Shown here piece after piece: positions 1 through 7,258 of a stretch of DNA of 19,693 bases (position 1 is its first letter; each line of letters starts with the position of its first letter). This DNA is from CAYYNP01 sp964472545 (GTDB lineage: Bacteria > Planctomycetota > Planctomycetia > Pirellulales > Thermoguttaceae): positions 1 through 19,693 of the forward strand of contig CAYYNP010000193.1 in assembly GCA_964472545.1 (NCBI GenBank), written 5' to 3'. The position numbers and the translations under genes were made by a program. A model generated the notes under the pieces. The model worked only from the letters and a program-made list of their open reading frames with translations, did not search any database and was not told the origin of the DNA.

Positions 1-72
1 TCGGAGCCAGTCCCCGTTTTCCACTCCCGCGAATCGACTTTGCAGTTCTCCTGGGGGACGGTAATGGGGTAG
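1..72 (+). CDS. possible C-terminal end of an upstream gene (partial)
   Basis: Frame 1 is open from the window edge and ends with TAG at 70-72, giving 23 residues ending in SWGTVMG. The stop directly abuts a promoter-like sequence, as would suit the end of a preceding gene. Nothing identifies a family. The frame used by the next gene is also open to the window edge, so this short tail could be a chance open frame. Confidence 0.2.
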   Translation, partial: SEPVPVFHSRESTLQFSWGTVMG

Positions 73-101
73 TTGACCGGCCGGCCGCCGGGCTCTATAT
101 T
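73..101 (+). promoter_or_regulatory. sigma70-like promoter for the retron operon
   Basis: TTGACC at 73-78 (5 of 6 to TTGACA) and TATATT at 96-101 (5 of 6 to TATAAT) are separated by exactly 17 bases. The predicted transcript start is near 108. This puts the in-frame ATG at 105 upstream of the start of transcription and supports the ATG at 168 as the real start of the first gene. No other good promoter is visible before the next two genes, so this one may drive the whole cassette. Confidence 0.6.
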
Positions 102-167
102 TCGATGAGCATTTGTCGGCGCTCGCCGCAGGGGCGGGCGTCCGCAATCCTCATAGGATGCGATCCG

Positions 168-1961
168 ATGGCGCGGCGCAAGGGACAATCGGGCGGGTCG
201 ATGCTGCTGGTCGACGAGTACTTCAACGCCGAGGACGATCGGTTCGTCGACGCGCTGCGAGAGGTCCACACGCCGAAGGCACTGGCCGGGCTGGTCGATC
301 GGTGGACGAAAGACCCGCGGCCGTGGGCCCGCCACCAACAGCTCGCCTATCTTGCCCAGCCGCTAGACTCATTCGGACACAACGTCGTTGTGAAGCGTCT
401 GTTCAAGCATGCGGAGGCCGCCGGCGACGACGAGCTGATGGGACAGTTTCTGGTCCTCTTCGATTGCCTCGTACGCCGCACGCGTAAGACCCGCTGGCGA
501 TACGACTGGCAGACGCGGGATTCGTGGCAGGAAGAGTACCTGGCCATGCCCGCCGACTCGCTGCCGCCGGACAAAAAGGTCGTCGTGAAAGACCCGTGGA
601 CGGGCAAGGAGCGGCGCGTGCGGGCGGTGATCCCGGCGCACGGGCGGCTCTTCTCGAACAAGACGCGGCTCTATCTGCGGCGCCGGGCGTGGCGGTACTT
701 TCGGCGGATGGGCTATCAGCAACCGGATCGCTACGTGCCGGCCGTCGCCCGGGCGTTGCGGGCGTATCAAGACGAAGACCTGGCGGCCGGCGAGAACATC
801 CTCGACACTTGGGGGCTGTTGCAGGCCTGCTTCCGGTATCACGACGCCTTGGAGTTCGGCCCGGCGCACGTCCGTGTGCGCGAAGGTCACAGCCTCAACG
901 ACCTGGACCCCGCCCCGCGGTTTCCCGAACTCTGGAGCGCGCCGGAGGCCGGCGCCGAACTGCTGTCGCTGGTCACCAACGCCGAGGCGCGGCTGGTGCG
1001 GCTTTGGGCGATGCAGCTTCTCAAGCGGGACCATGCGTCGCTGCTGGCCGCGTTGCCGGCTGCGGAGATCCTGCGCTTACTCGATCACGACGACGAGGAA
1101 GTGCAGCAGTTTGCCGCCGAGTTGCTCGAATCGTGCGGCGAGGAACTCTCGAAGCTGCCGGTCACCACATGGCTGGCGTTGCTCGAAACGAAGAGCCCGG
1201 CGGCGCTGGAGCAGATCGCGGCGTTGATGCTCGAACACGTCTCGGCCGAGCGATTGGAGCTCGGCGAGTGCATCCGGCTGGCCTGTATGGAGTCGGCCCC
1301 GATCGCCCGGCTGGGGTTGGAGATGCTCCAGCAGCGCGAGATCGCCACGGCCGAAGATCGCGACGCGGTGGCCGCCGTTTCGCAGGCCCGCTGCGTGGCC
1401 GTGGCCGGCGAATTGGCCGATTGGGCGTTGGCGATCCTGGGCACGGCCGAGAACTACGACCGCGAACTCGTCCTGCGATTCTTCGACAGCCTCTGCCGGC
1501 CGGTTCGGCTGAGTGCCTGGAGGTGGTTGACGGCCGACGGGCTAACGGCCGACGGCTCGCCGGGCTACACCGATCCGGGCCTCTGGTCGCGGCTGCTGGA
1601 AACGCCCTACGACGAGCTTCGCCTGTGCATCATCGACGAACTCGCACGCCGGGCTTCGCTGCCGGGGGCGTCGGCCGGCGACCTGACGCCGGTCTGGTGT
1701 TCCGTGCTCTTGGGGGTGCATCGCGGCGGCCGCCAGAAGCAGAAGGCGCTGCGGCAGGTCGCCGCGGCGATGACCAAGGACCCTTCGCGCGCGGGCGAAT
1801 TGTTGCCGGTGCTGGTGGTGGCGGTGCGTTCCGTGCGGCCGGCGGAAACCCGGGCCGGGCTGGCGGCGGTGGTCTCGGCCGTGGCCGCGTGTCCCGAGTT
1901 GGCCGATGTGGTCGCCGAGCAGCTTCCGGAGTTGGCGCTGCGTAGGGAGGTGGGCACATGA
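168..1961 (+). CDS. ARM/HEAT-type helical repeat protein, putative retron accessory protein
   Basis: This is a 597-residue cytosolic-looking protein with no signal peptide or membrane segment. From about residue 230 to the end it is a series of amphipathic Leu/Ala-rich helix pairs (for example around RLVRLWAMQLLKR and EEVQQFAAELLES) of the armadillo/HEAT alpha-solenoid type, usually a protein- or nucleic-acid-binding scaffold. The N-terminal third is basic and aromatic-rich (TRKTRWRYDW, TRLYLRRRAWRYFRRM). I chose the ATG at 168 because AGGA sits 9 bases upstream and because an ATG at 105 lies before the predicted transcript start; the frame is open to the window edge, so a longer form cannot be excluded. 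The gene overlaps the SWIM gene by 4 bases (ATGA), which implies translational coupling. I see no nuclease or other catalytic motif. The assignment as the ARM partner of a type XIII-like retron is inferred from the neighbours and from recollection of that class. Confidence 0.8.
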   Translation: MARRKGQSGGSMLLVDEYFNAEDDRFVDALREVHTPKALAGLVDRWTKDPRPWARHQQLAYLAQPLDSFGHNVVVKRLFKHAEAAGDDELMGQFLVLFDCLVRRTRKTRWRYDWQTRDSWQEEYLAMPADSLPPDKKVVVKDPWTGKERRVRAVIPAHGRLFSNKTRLYLRRRAWRYFRRMGYQQPDRYVPAVARALRAYQDEDLAAGENILDTWGLLQACFRYHDALEFGPAHVRVREGHSLNDLDPAPRFPELWSAPEAGAELLSLVTNAEARLVRLWAMQLLKRDHASLLAALPAAEILRLLDHDDEEVQQFAAELLESCGEELSKLPVTTWLALLETKSPAALEQIAALMLEHVSAERLELGECIRLACMESAPIARLGLEMLQQREIATAEDRDAVAAVSQARCVAVAGELADWALAILGTAENYDRELVLRFFDSLCRPVRLSAWRWLTADGLTADGSPGYTDPGLWSRLLETPYDELRLCIIDELARRASLPGASAGDLTPVWCSVLLGVHRGGRQKQKALRQVAAAMTKDPSRAGELLPVLVVAVRSVRPAETRAGLAAVVSAVAACPELADVVAEQLPELALRREVGT

Positions 1962-3658
1962 ACGTCACCCTAAGCTACTTCGGCCGCAGCCGCATGCTGG
2001 GCGGCAAACAGGCGACGCTCAGCTTCGCGCCCAATCTGGCCCGCGATCCGGTGTCGTTTGACGGGCCGCTTCGCAAGCCGTTGCGATTCCGCGAGGCGAT
2101 CTCCGCGCTGCACGACGTGGTGGTCAGCGATTTGCGCTTCAAGCCGCGCGACAAGACGGCGTACGAGGAGTGGAAGAAGGCCCAACAACTGCGAGACGCC
2201 CTGCTCCGGCAGAAGGAGTTCTCGCGGGTCAAGGAGGAAGTCCTGCGAGAGCGCGGCGACGTGCCGGAGGGATTGCAGCAGGACTACAACCGCTGCCTGC
2301 GCCGCTACTGGAAGGTGCGGCAGCAGTATTCGGACTACCTGATCAAGAACGACCCGGCGATGTGGCGGCTGCTGATGCCCTGCGATCCGGTGGTCACCGT
2401 GGGCGACGACGTGGTCTTCTTCGAGTGTTTTTCGGCCGACGAGTCGAGCTACGGCTGTCTGACGGTCGATCGCCGGGACGGCTTCGGCCGCTCCGACGCG
2501 ATGCAGTGCGGCACCACGAACGTCGATTACTCGTGGGAGCTGTACGACCATTTCCAGGCCCTGCGTTCCTATCGCGAAACGCGGCTGCGAGTCGACCCGG
2601 CCGGTTTCGAGGTGGCCACGCAGCAAGCCGAAGAACACCGCGAAGAGAAGATCGACTTGCCCCAGGGTTGGCTGCGCGGGTTCATGCAGATTCAACGGGC
2701 GATGGGTATGCCGATGCGGCGGGTGACGCTCTCGCGCGAGGCGGTCTATTCGGCGCTGGTGTGGTACAAGCGCCATCGGGCCCGGACCAGCCCTCGGGCT
2801 CTGCGGTTCGAGTTGCTCGACGGCCAGGCGCCCACGCTGGTGTTGGAGCCGTGGGAGCAGCGAATTACCTCGCACGCGACCCGCTACGACGGCCCGCCGG
2901 GCGAGCCGGTCCGCATCTGGGGAACGCGGCGGTTGCTGGTTCTTGCAAGGCTGCTCCCGCTGGCCGAGCGGTTCGACGTTTACCTGCTCGGCACGGGTTT
3001 GCCCAGCTTCTGGGTGGCGCGGATGGGCGAGATGCGGATGACGGTGGGGCTTTCCGGATGGACCACCAACGACTGGATCCGCGGCTCGGCGTTGGACCTG
3101 TTGGCCCCGCCCGCCGAACCGACTAGCGACCTGATCGAGCGCGCCGGGGCGTTGATTCGCACCAACCAATCGGCCGGTTTCGAGGCGATCTGCTCGAAGA
3201 CCGCCGGCGCGCCGGGCGACTGCGCGGCGGCGCTGAGCCACCTGGCCCACTGTGGCCAAGTAATCTACGATCTCGACGCGCGGGTCTATCGCTGGCGTCA
3301 GGTGATGCCGATGGCGTTGGGCGAAGCCGAGTTGGGGCCGGAGAACTCGGAGTTGGCCGCCTCGCGGGAGATCGTCGACCGACGGCGAGTGCAGGTCGAC
3401 TCGGAACAAACCGGCCCGGACAACGGCCGGCTGCTCTGCGGCAAGGCCGACGGAAAGCCGGTCGAGATCCTGTTGGACACCGACGGCCGCATCAAACGCG
3501 GCAAGTGCCCTTGCGGCCATCACCAACGGGCCGGGCTGCGGATGGGGCCCTGCCGGCATCTGCTGGCGATCCGCGCGCAGGCCACACAACGCGACAAGGG
3601 GGCTGACCGCTCGACGGCCGCCTGGTATGATCGTTTCCGATCCTGGGCGGCAAACTGA
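1958..3658 (+). CDS. winged-helix/SWIM zinc-finger protein (WHSWIM-like), putative retron accessory protein
   Basis: This is a 566-residue soluble protein. Near the C-terminus is a SWIM zinc finger, C517-P-C519-x12-C532-R-H534, the CxCx(n)CxH pattern known to bind zinc and often nucleic acid or protein. Just before it, about residues 395-455, is a region compatible with a winged helix (TSDLIERAGALIRTNQSAGF through YDLDARVYRWRQ). The N-terminal 130 residues are rich in charged helices and resemble a coiled or scaffold region; the middle is unassigned. The start is well supported: GGGAGGTG lies just upstream and the ATG overlaps the previous stop. The WH plus SWIM layout next to an ARM-like gene and a retron RT matches the type XIII retron accessory set as I recall it. 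Whether this or the ARM-like protein is the toxic effector is unknown, since neither shows a recognisable active site. No other function is evident. Confidence 0.82.
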   Translation: MNVTLSYFGRSRMLGGKQATLSFAPNLARDPVSFDGPLRKPLRFREAISALHDVVVSDLRFKPRDKTAYEEWKKAQQLRDALLRQKEFSRVKEEVLRERGDVPEGLQQDYNRCLRRYWKVRQQYSDYLIKNDPAMWRLLMPCDPVVTVGDDVVFFECFSADESSYGCLTVDRRDGFGRSDAMQCGTTNVDYSWELYDHFQALRSYRETRLRVDPAGFEVATQQAEEHREEKIDLPQGWLRGFMQIQRAMGMPMRRVTLSREAVYSALVWYKRHRARTSPRALRFELLDGQAPTLVLEPWEQRITSHATRYDGPPGEPVRIWGTRRLLVLARLLPLAERFDVYLLGTGLPSFWVARMGEMRMTVGLSGWTTNDWIRGSALDLLAPPAEPTSDLIERAGALIRTNQSAGFEAICSKTAGAPGDCAAALSHLAHCGQVIYDLDARVYRWRQVMPMALGEAELGPENSELAASREIVDRRRVQVDSEQTGPDNGRLLCGKADGKPVEILLDTDGRIKRGKCPCGHHQRAGLRMGPCRHLLAIRAQATQRDKGADRSTAAWYDRFRSWAAN

Positions 3659-3685
3659 ACACCCGATACCGAAACACAAGGAGAC

Positions 3686-3916
3686 ACGGCAAGAGGGCGC
3701 GTCGGACCGACCAAGACCATTGAGCTACGGCGTTCCGCCGTGGCGGACGTTGCCTTCCCATGCTTCCCCAAGGCCGTTGTTCGTGATGGCCGGTACGCCT
3801 ACCGTACGGCCGACCATCACGAGCCGAGGCTCTCGGCCGTACGGTAGGCGTACCGGCCTTGAGTGAACGACCTTGGTCCGCAGCACGAAGTTGGCCGGCC
3901 GGCCGCCCCTTGCCGT
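3686..3916 (+). ncRNA. candidate retron msr-msd RNA with a1/a2 stem
   Basis: The 302 bases between the SWIM gene and the RT fold like a retron template RNA. An outer stem pairs 3686-3699 (ACGGCAAGAGGGCG) with 3904-3916 (CGCCCCTTGCCGT): 13 base pairs with one bulged A, in the place of a1/a2. The only AGC between a1 and the long hairpin, at 3723-3725, is a candidate branching-guanosine site. It abuts a short hairpin (ACGGCG at 3727-3732, loop TTC, CGCCGT at 3736-3741) that would be msr. A long msd-like hairpin spans 3768-3876: CCAAGG with CCTTGG, GTTC with GAAC, then a perfect 26-bp stem (3788-3813 with 3833-3858). Retrons normally encode this RNA just upstream of the RT. An alternative inner pairing, 3709-3715 with 3872-3878, competes with the msd base. 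Boundaries and the branch point are inferred. Confidence 0.5.
3788..3858. repeat. 26-bp perfect inverted repeat, REPIN-like double hairpin
   Basis: Arms 3788-3813 and 3833-3858 are perfect inverted copies separated by 19 bases. The spacer holds a small hairpin of its own (GAGC at 3821-3824 with GCTC at 3829-3832). Each arm is also internally palindromic (GGCC and GTAC pair with themselves around a 7-base loop). This is the same architecture as the elements at 14096, 15513 and 17842, with different sequence. It could be the tip of the retron msd stem, a dispersed element inserted there, or both. Confidence 0.85.
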
Positions 3917-3960
3917 TTTGTTCGCAAACTCTTCCCAACACTCGATCCACCAGACGCACC

Positions 3961-5715
3961 GTGGGATTGTTCGATTGGCTCAAACGGACGCTTTGGGGAG
4001 CCGGCATCGGCACGCCGGTCCGACGCTTCGAGGGTCCGGGGATCTGCCCGTACTGCGGCGAGGGTCTGCGCACGACGGAGTCGAGGCAGTGCTTCATCTG
4101 CGGTGCCGACTGGCACAATCCTTTTCAACCCGTATTTCGCCGAGCCTCGCGTGAAGACGCGGCCGGCGAGCGTCTTGTTCGGACGGTGGCGGTCGCGGCC
4201 CCCGAACGGTCCGGCGGTCCGCCGAAACCGACTCCCCCTCCACCCCGCAAGGTCGCGCTGGCAGGACTGGACGCCTCGAAGTTCAAGCCGATCTCGCGGG
4301 CGAAGATGATGCTCAGCGCCGGCGTGCGCCAGGTCGGTTTCATGTGGGGCAACCCCTGGTTCGGCCGCCGCGACCTGATCCCGCCGACCAGCGATTCGCG
4401 GACCCTGCTGATCGATCGGGCGATGGTCACGCAAGGCCTGATCACGCCTGAAGAACTCGCGCAGATTCATCAGGTCGGCGACGAAATGGACGAGATCCGG
4501 CCGGCGATCGCCTACGCAGAGCATGCCGCTCGGCAGGCGGCCGACAAGCTCTCCGACGACGCCAAGGCCGAGCGGGCTGCGCGGAAGAAACGGAAGAAGG
4601 AAGAAGCGGCCGAACGCAGGCGCTTGCACGCCGAAGCGGTGGCCCATCGCCGCAAGACCGACGTCGTCTTCCTCGGCCGCGGTGTATCTCGCGGGCTGGC
4701 CGACCGTCGGGCCAACGTCGAGAAGCTCGAAGCGGCGGGCCTGCCCGTGCTGGCCACGCCGGCCGACGTGGCCGAAGCTCTCGATATTTCCATCTCCCGG
4801 CTACGCTGGCTGGCGTTTCACAACGAGGCGGCCACGCGAACCCACTACGTGCGTTTCACGGTGCCCAAGCGAAGCGGCGGCGTACGCGAGCTGGCCGCGC
4901 CGCACCGCGATCTGCGCGCCGCTCAGCAGTGGATCTTCTGGAGCATTCTCTCGAAGGTGCCGGTGCACGAGGCGGCCCACGGTTTCGTCCGCGGCCGCAG
5001 CACCGTGAGCAACGCCGCCGAGCACACCCGGGCCGACGTGCTGCTGAACACCGACCTGGTCGACTTCTTCCCGTCGATCACGTTTCCGCGCGTGATGGGC
5101 GTGTTTTGCGAGTTGGGCTACTCGCCCGCCGCGGCCACGATCCTTGCGCTGCTTTGCACCGAAGCGCCGCGGCGCACGGTCGACTACGACGGCACAACGT
5201 ATCACGTGGCCACCGGCCCTCGGGCGTTGCCGCAAGGGGCCTGCACCAGCCCCACGTTGAGCAATCTGGTCGCCCGGCGTCTCGACGCGCGGCTGGCAGG
5301 GCTGGCCGACAAACTCCACTGGCGCTACACCCGCTATGCCGACGACGCCACCTTCTCCACGCGCGGCCCGTCGGCCCGCAAACTGGCGTATCTATTGGCC
5401 CGGATTCGGCACATCACCGACGACGAGGGCTTTGCGGTCAACGAGAAGAAGACGCGGATCGTGCGTCCCAACGCCGCGCAGACGGTGACCGGCGTCGTTG
5501 TCAACCGCCGGCCGAACGCCCCGCGGAAGCTCGTCCGCCGGCTTCGCGCGATCCTGCACCACGCCCGCCACGAAGGCCTCGAAGCCCAGAACCGCGAGAA
5601 GCACCCCAACTTCGAGTGCTGGCTCGACGGCATGATCTCGTACGTTACGATGGTCAATCCCCGGCAAGGGCAGCCGCTGCGAAAGGCGTTGCGGGAGATT
5701 CAAGGATCGGCGTAG
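3961..5715 (+). CDS. retron-type reverse transcriptase with N-terminal zinc ribbon
   Basis: This RNA-directed DNA polymerase would make branched msDNA from the neighbouring RNA. Numbering from the GTG at 3961 (584 residues), I see a zinc-ribbon-like C29-x2-C32-x11-C44-x2-C47, a highly charged helical segment around 195-225 (RKKRKKEE), then the RT domain. RT motifs include NAAEH at 351-355 (the retron NAxxH signature), catalytic D365 in NTDLVDFFPSI, LPQG at 423-426, YADD at 459-462, and VTG at 509-511 (the retron msr-recognition motif in the thumb). Retron RTs are often nearer 300-400 residues, so the N-terminal extension is notable. The start is uncertain: no strong ribosome-binding site precedes the GTG, but the encoded MGLFDWLKR reads like a natural N-terminus, and the upstream TTG at 3859 would place coding sequence over the a2 arm of the RNA. 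The gene follows the ARM-like and SWIM genes in the same direction. Confidence 0.9.
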   Translation: MGLFDWLKRTLWGAGIGTPVRRFEGPGICPYCGEGLRTTESRQCFICGADWHNPFQPVFRRASREDAAGERLVRTVAVAAPERSGGPPKPTPPPPRKVALAGLDASKFKPISRAKMMLSAGVRQVGFMWGNPWFGRRDLIPPTSDSRTLLIDRAMVTQGLITPEELAQIHQVGDEMDEIRPAIAYAEHAARQAADKLSDDAKAERAARKKRKKEEAAERRRLHAEAVAHRRKTDVVFLGRGVSRGLADRRANVEKLEAAGLPVLATPADVAEALDISISRLRWLAFHNEAATRTHYVRFTVPKRSGGVRELAAPHRDLRAAQQWIFWSILSKVPVHEAAHGFVRGRSTVSNAAEHTRADVLLNTDLVDFFPSITFPRVMGVFCELGYSPAAATILALLCTEAPRRTVDYDGTTYHVATGPRALPQGACTSPTLSNLVARRLDARLAGLADKLHWRYTRYADDATFSTRGPSARKLAYLLARIRHITDDEGFAVNEKKTRIVRPNAAQTVTGVVVNRRPNAPRKLVRRLRAILHHARHEGLEAQNREKHPNFECWLDGMISYVTMVNPRQGQPLRKALREIQGSA

Positions 5716-5800
5716 AACGTCCGCGAGACGTCTATACAACCAGTGGGGGAAGCTTGCAGCGGTGGCCCAGGTTATCGGATGTCTCATCGTCCGTGAATCA

Positions 5801-5833
5801 CTGGGGCACCGCTGCGCTTTGCCCCAGCCACCC
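5801..5833. repeat. 33-bp dispersed palindromic repeat, copy 1
   Basis: CTGGGGCA at 5801-5808 pairs with TGCCCCAG at 5820-5827, followed by CCACCC. The reverse complement of 5801-5833 matches 9143-9175 at 31 of 33 bases. It lies between the RT stop and the stop of the SHD1 gene, so it might also act as a terminator hairpin, but there is no T-run. The rest of 5716-5837 shows only a small hairpin (ACGTC with GACGT, around 5718-5732). Confidence 0.8.
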
Positions 5834-5837
5834 GTCT

Positions 5838-7196
5838 CTAGCCGCCACGGGCCACCTTGCGGATGTACGCCCGGTCCTCCTCGCTGAGCCGATCGGCAGG
5901 CACGGCGATTTCATTGCCGGTGTCCTTTCGACGGAGATGGACCACGCCGGCGGCAAACCGAACCATGGCCGCCTCGACGCGATACAGCCCGTCGGCAGTC
6001 GTCCAGACTCGATATCCAAACCGCGGCGCCGGGGCCGGGTCAGGGGTCGGATCGGGCGTCGGATCGGGCGTCGGCGGCTGCTCCGGGCCGGGATCGCTTT
6101 CGGCGACCGCGGGCGCCTGCGCCGGGGCTTCTCCGAGCCCCAGGACGACGTGGTCGAACTGCTGTTTGAACCAGGCATCGCGCTTCGGCCGGAGGGCCAC
6201 GTCGGCGTCCGGGTCCAGCGCCACCACGAGCTTGTTCGGCATCACGACCTGCTCGGTTCGCAAGACCGTCTGGTTGCTCCCGGCGGCGAAGTTCTTCAGC
6301 GCCTCCCGCATCCGCCGGTCTTCGGCAATCGTCCACAACGTGCCCCGCTTGATCGACATCTTGAAGTGTTGGCCGAGCGCCTCTTCGGCGTCGGTATCGG
6401 GCAGGCTCCTGGGCAGCTTGAGGCTGGGGTATCGCGACGGGTCGTTGAGGATCTCCATCATCATCATCGTACAGATGGAACGGCGCGATCCGGTCGTGGG
6501 GCCTTTGCCCCATTTGTCGTAGTAGAACGCGGCGCAGTAGATGTGCATCGCGTAACGCCTTCCCGGCGGCGTGCTGTAGTAGAGCGAGGCAAGATTGGCG
6601 CGGTACGCCATGTACCGAGCGAAGCGATCCTTGTCGCGTTCGTTCATTTGTCCCAGCATTTGCGTCGGCGTCGACGAGTAGATCTGCGCCGAGGCCACGT
6701 TCGACCAGACCTCGACGCACGTCTGGTCGCCGACCTCGTAGCCGTAGAGCCCCTCGGCCGTGCTGTCCATCTGATCCGGTTTCCACGAAAGCGTGAGCGT
6801 CAGGCCGCGCGGGCCGGTTTGCATCTGCATCCCGCCTTTGCCGTTGGGATCGTAGACGGCGTTGAAGGTCCCGCCCCAAAGCGCCGGACGAAAGGGCCCC
6901 TGCGCGCCGCTCTTGCAGAGTTCCCACCACGCCGGCCGGCACTCGGCCAACGCCGTGCGGACGTATGCGACGTCGGCCTTCTGCTCGCGCGACATGCCCG
7001 CCGCGTTTCGAGTTGCCTCCTCGAGCAACTTCGTAAGCTCCTCGAAGCGGCCGGTCATGTAGGCCTCGGTGATGGCGGCGTATACGTCGGTCTCTGCGGC
7101 GGCTTCCTCAGCAACGGCCGGTTCGGCGGCTTCGACGGAAGCGGCGGCGGCCAACAGCAGCACCAGGAAGGTGCTCATGGCGAGGTAACGATTCAC
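5838..7196 (-). CDS. secreted SHD1-domain protein of unknown function
   Basis: This 452-residue exported protein starts at a GTG preceded by AGGAG six bases upstream. It opens with a signal peptide (MNRYLAMSTFLVLLLAAAASVEA, cleavage likely near AEP). A large middle domain (about 40-370) is unassigned; it contains a Met-rich stretch (CTMMMMEI) and several Trp and Cys residues. A proline-rich linker with TPDP repeats (about 376-392) is encoded by a 12-base tandem repeat. It leads to a C-terminal SHD1-like beta domain (about 393-447, YRVWTTADGLYRVEAAMV to VPADRLSEEDRAYI), a module very common in planctomycete exported proteins. The gene lies 62 bases downstream of the glycoside-hydrolase-like gene on the same strand, so the two are probably co-transcribed. 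A longer open frame upstream exists but lacks a ribosome-binding site. Function is unknown; a cell-envelope or extracellular role is inferred. Confidence 0.82.
   Translation of the reverse strand: MNRYLAMSTFLVLLLAAAASVEAAEPAVAEEAAAETDVYAAITEAYMTGRFEELTKLLEEATRNAAGMSREQKADVAYVRTALAECRPAWWELCKSGAQGPFRPALWGGTFNAVYDPNGKGGMQMQTGPRGLTLTLSWKPDQMDSTAEGLYGYEVGDQTCVEVWSNVASAQIYSSTPTQMLGQMNERDKDRFARYMAYRANLASLYYSTPPGRRYAMHIYCAAFYYDKWGKGPTTGSRRSICTMMMMEILNDPSRYPSLKLPRSLPDTDAEEALGQHFKMSIKRGTLWTIAEDRRMREALKNFAAGSNQTVLRTEQVVMPNKLVVALDPDADVALRPKRDAWFKQQFDHVVLGLGEAPAQAPAVAESDPGPEQPPTPDPTPDPTPDPAPAPRFGYRVWTTADGLYRVEAAMVRFAAGVVHLRRKDTGNEIAVPADRLSEEDRAYIRKVARGG
6037..6072. repeat. 12-base tandem repeat (three units) coding for a TPDP linker
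   Basis: GGATCGGGCGTC occurs at 6049-6060 and again at 6061-6072, with a degenerate copy at 6037-6048. In the minus-strand gene these encode the repeated PDPT tetrapeptide before the SHD1 domain. Length variation between strains by slippage would be expected. Confidence 0.8.
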
Positions 7197-7258
7197 GTCA
7201 ATCTCCTGCGTATGAGGGGCTCTGGAGGTGGCTTTCGGGGACGTGCTCGAGTCCCGCT

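Noticed and set aside
105..167. ATG at 105 as start of the ARM/HEAT-like gene
   Set aside because: It lies before the predicted transcript start and has no ribosome-binding site, while the ATG at 168 has one.
1970..3679. 569-residue minus-strand open frame
   Set aside because: It is the antisense shadow of the SWIM gene, caused by high GC codon bias. The + strand product has the intact zinc-finger motif.
3859..3960. TTG start giving a 618-residue RT
   Set aside because: It begins at the last bases of the 26-bp hairpin and would cover the a2 arm of the candidate RNA. The added 34 residues have no recognisable character, and the GTG at 3961 begins a natural-looking MGLFDWLKR.
5801..5833. Intrinsic terminator of the RT gene
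   Set aside because: The hairpin has no T-run on either strand and occurs again near 9143, so a dispersed repeat explains it better.
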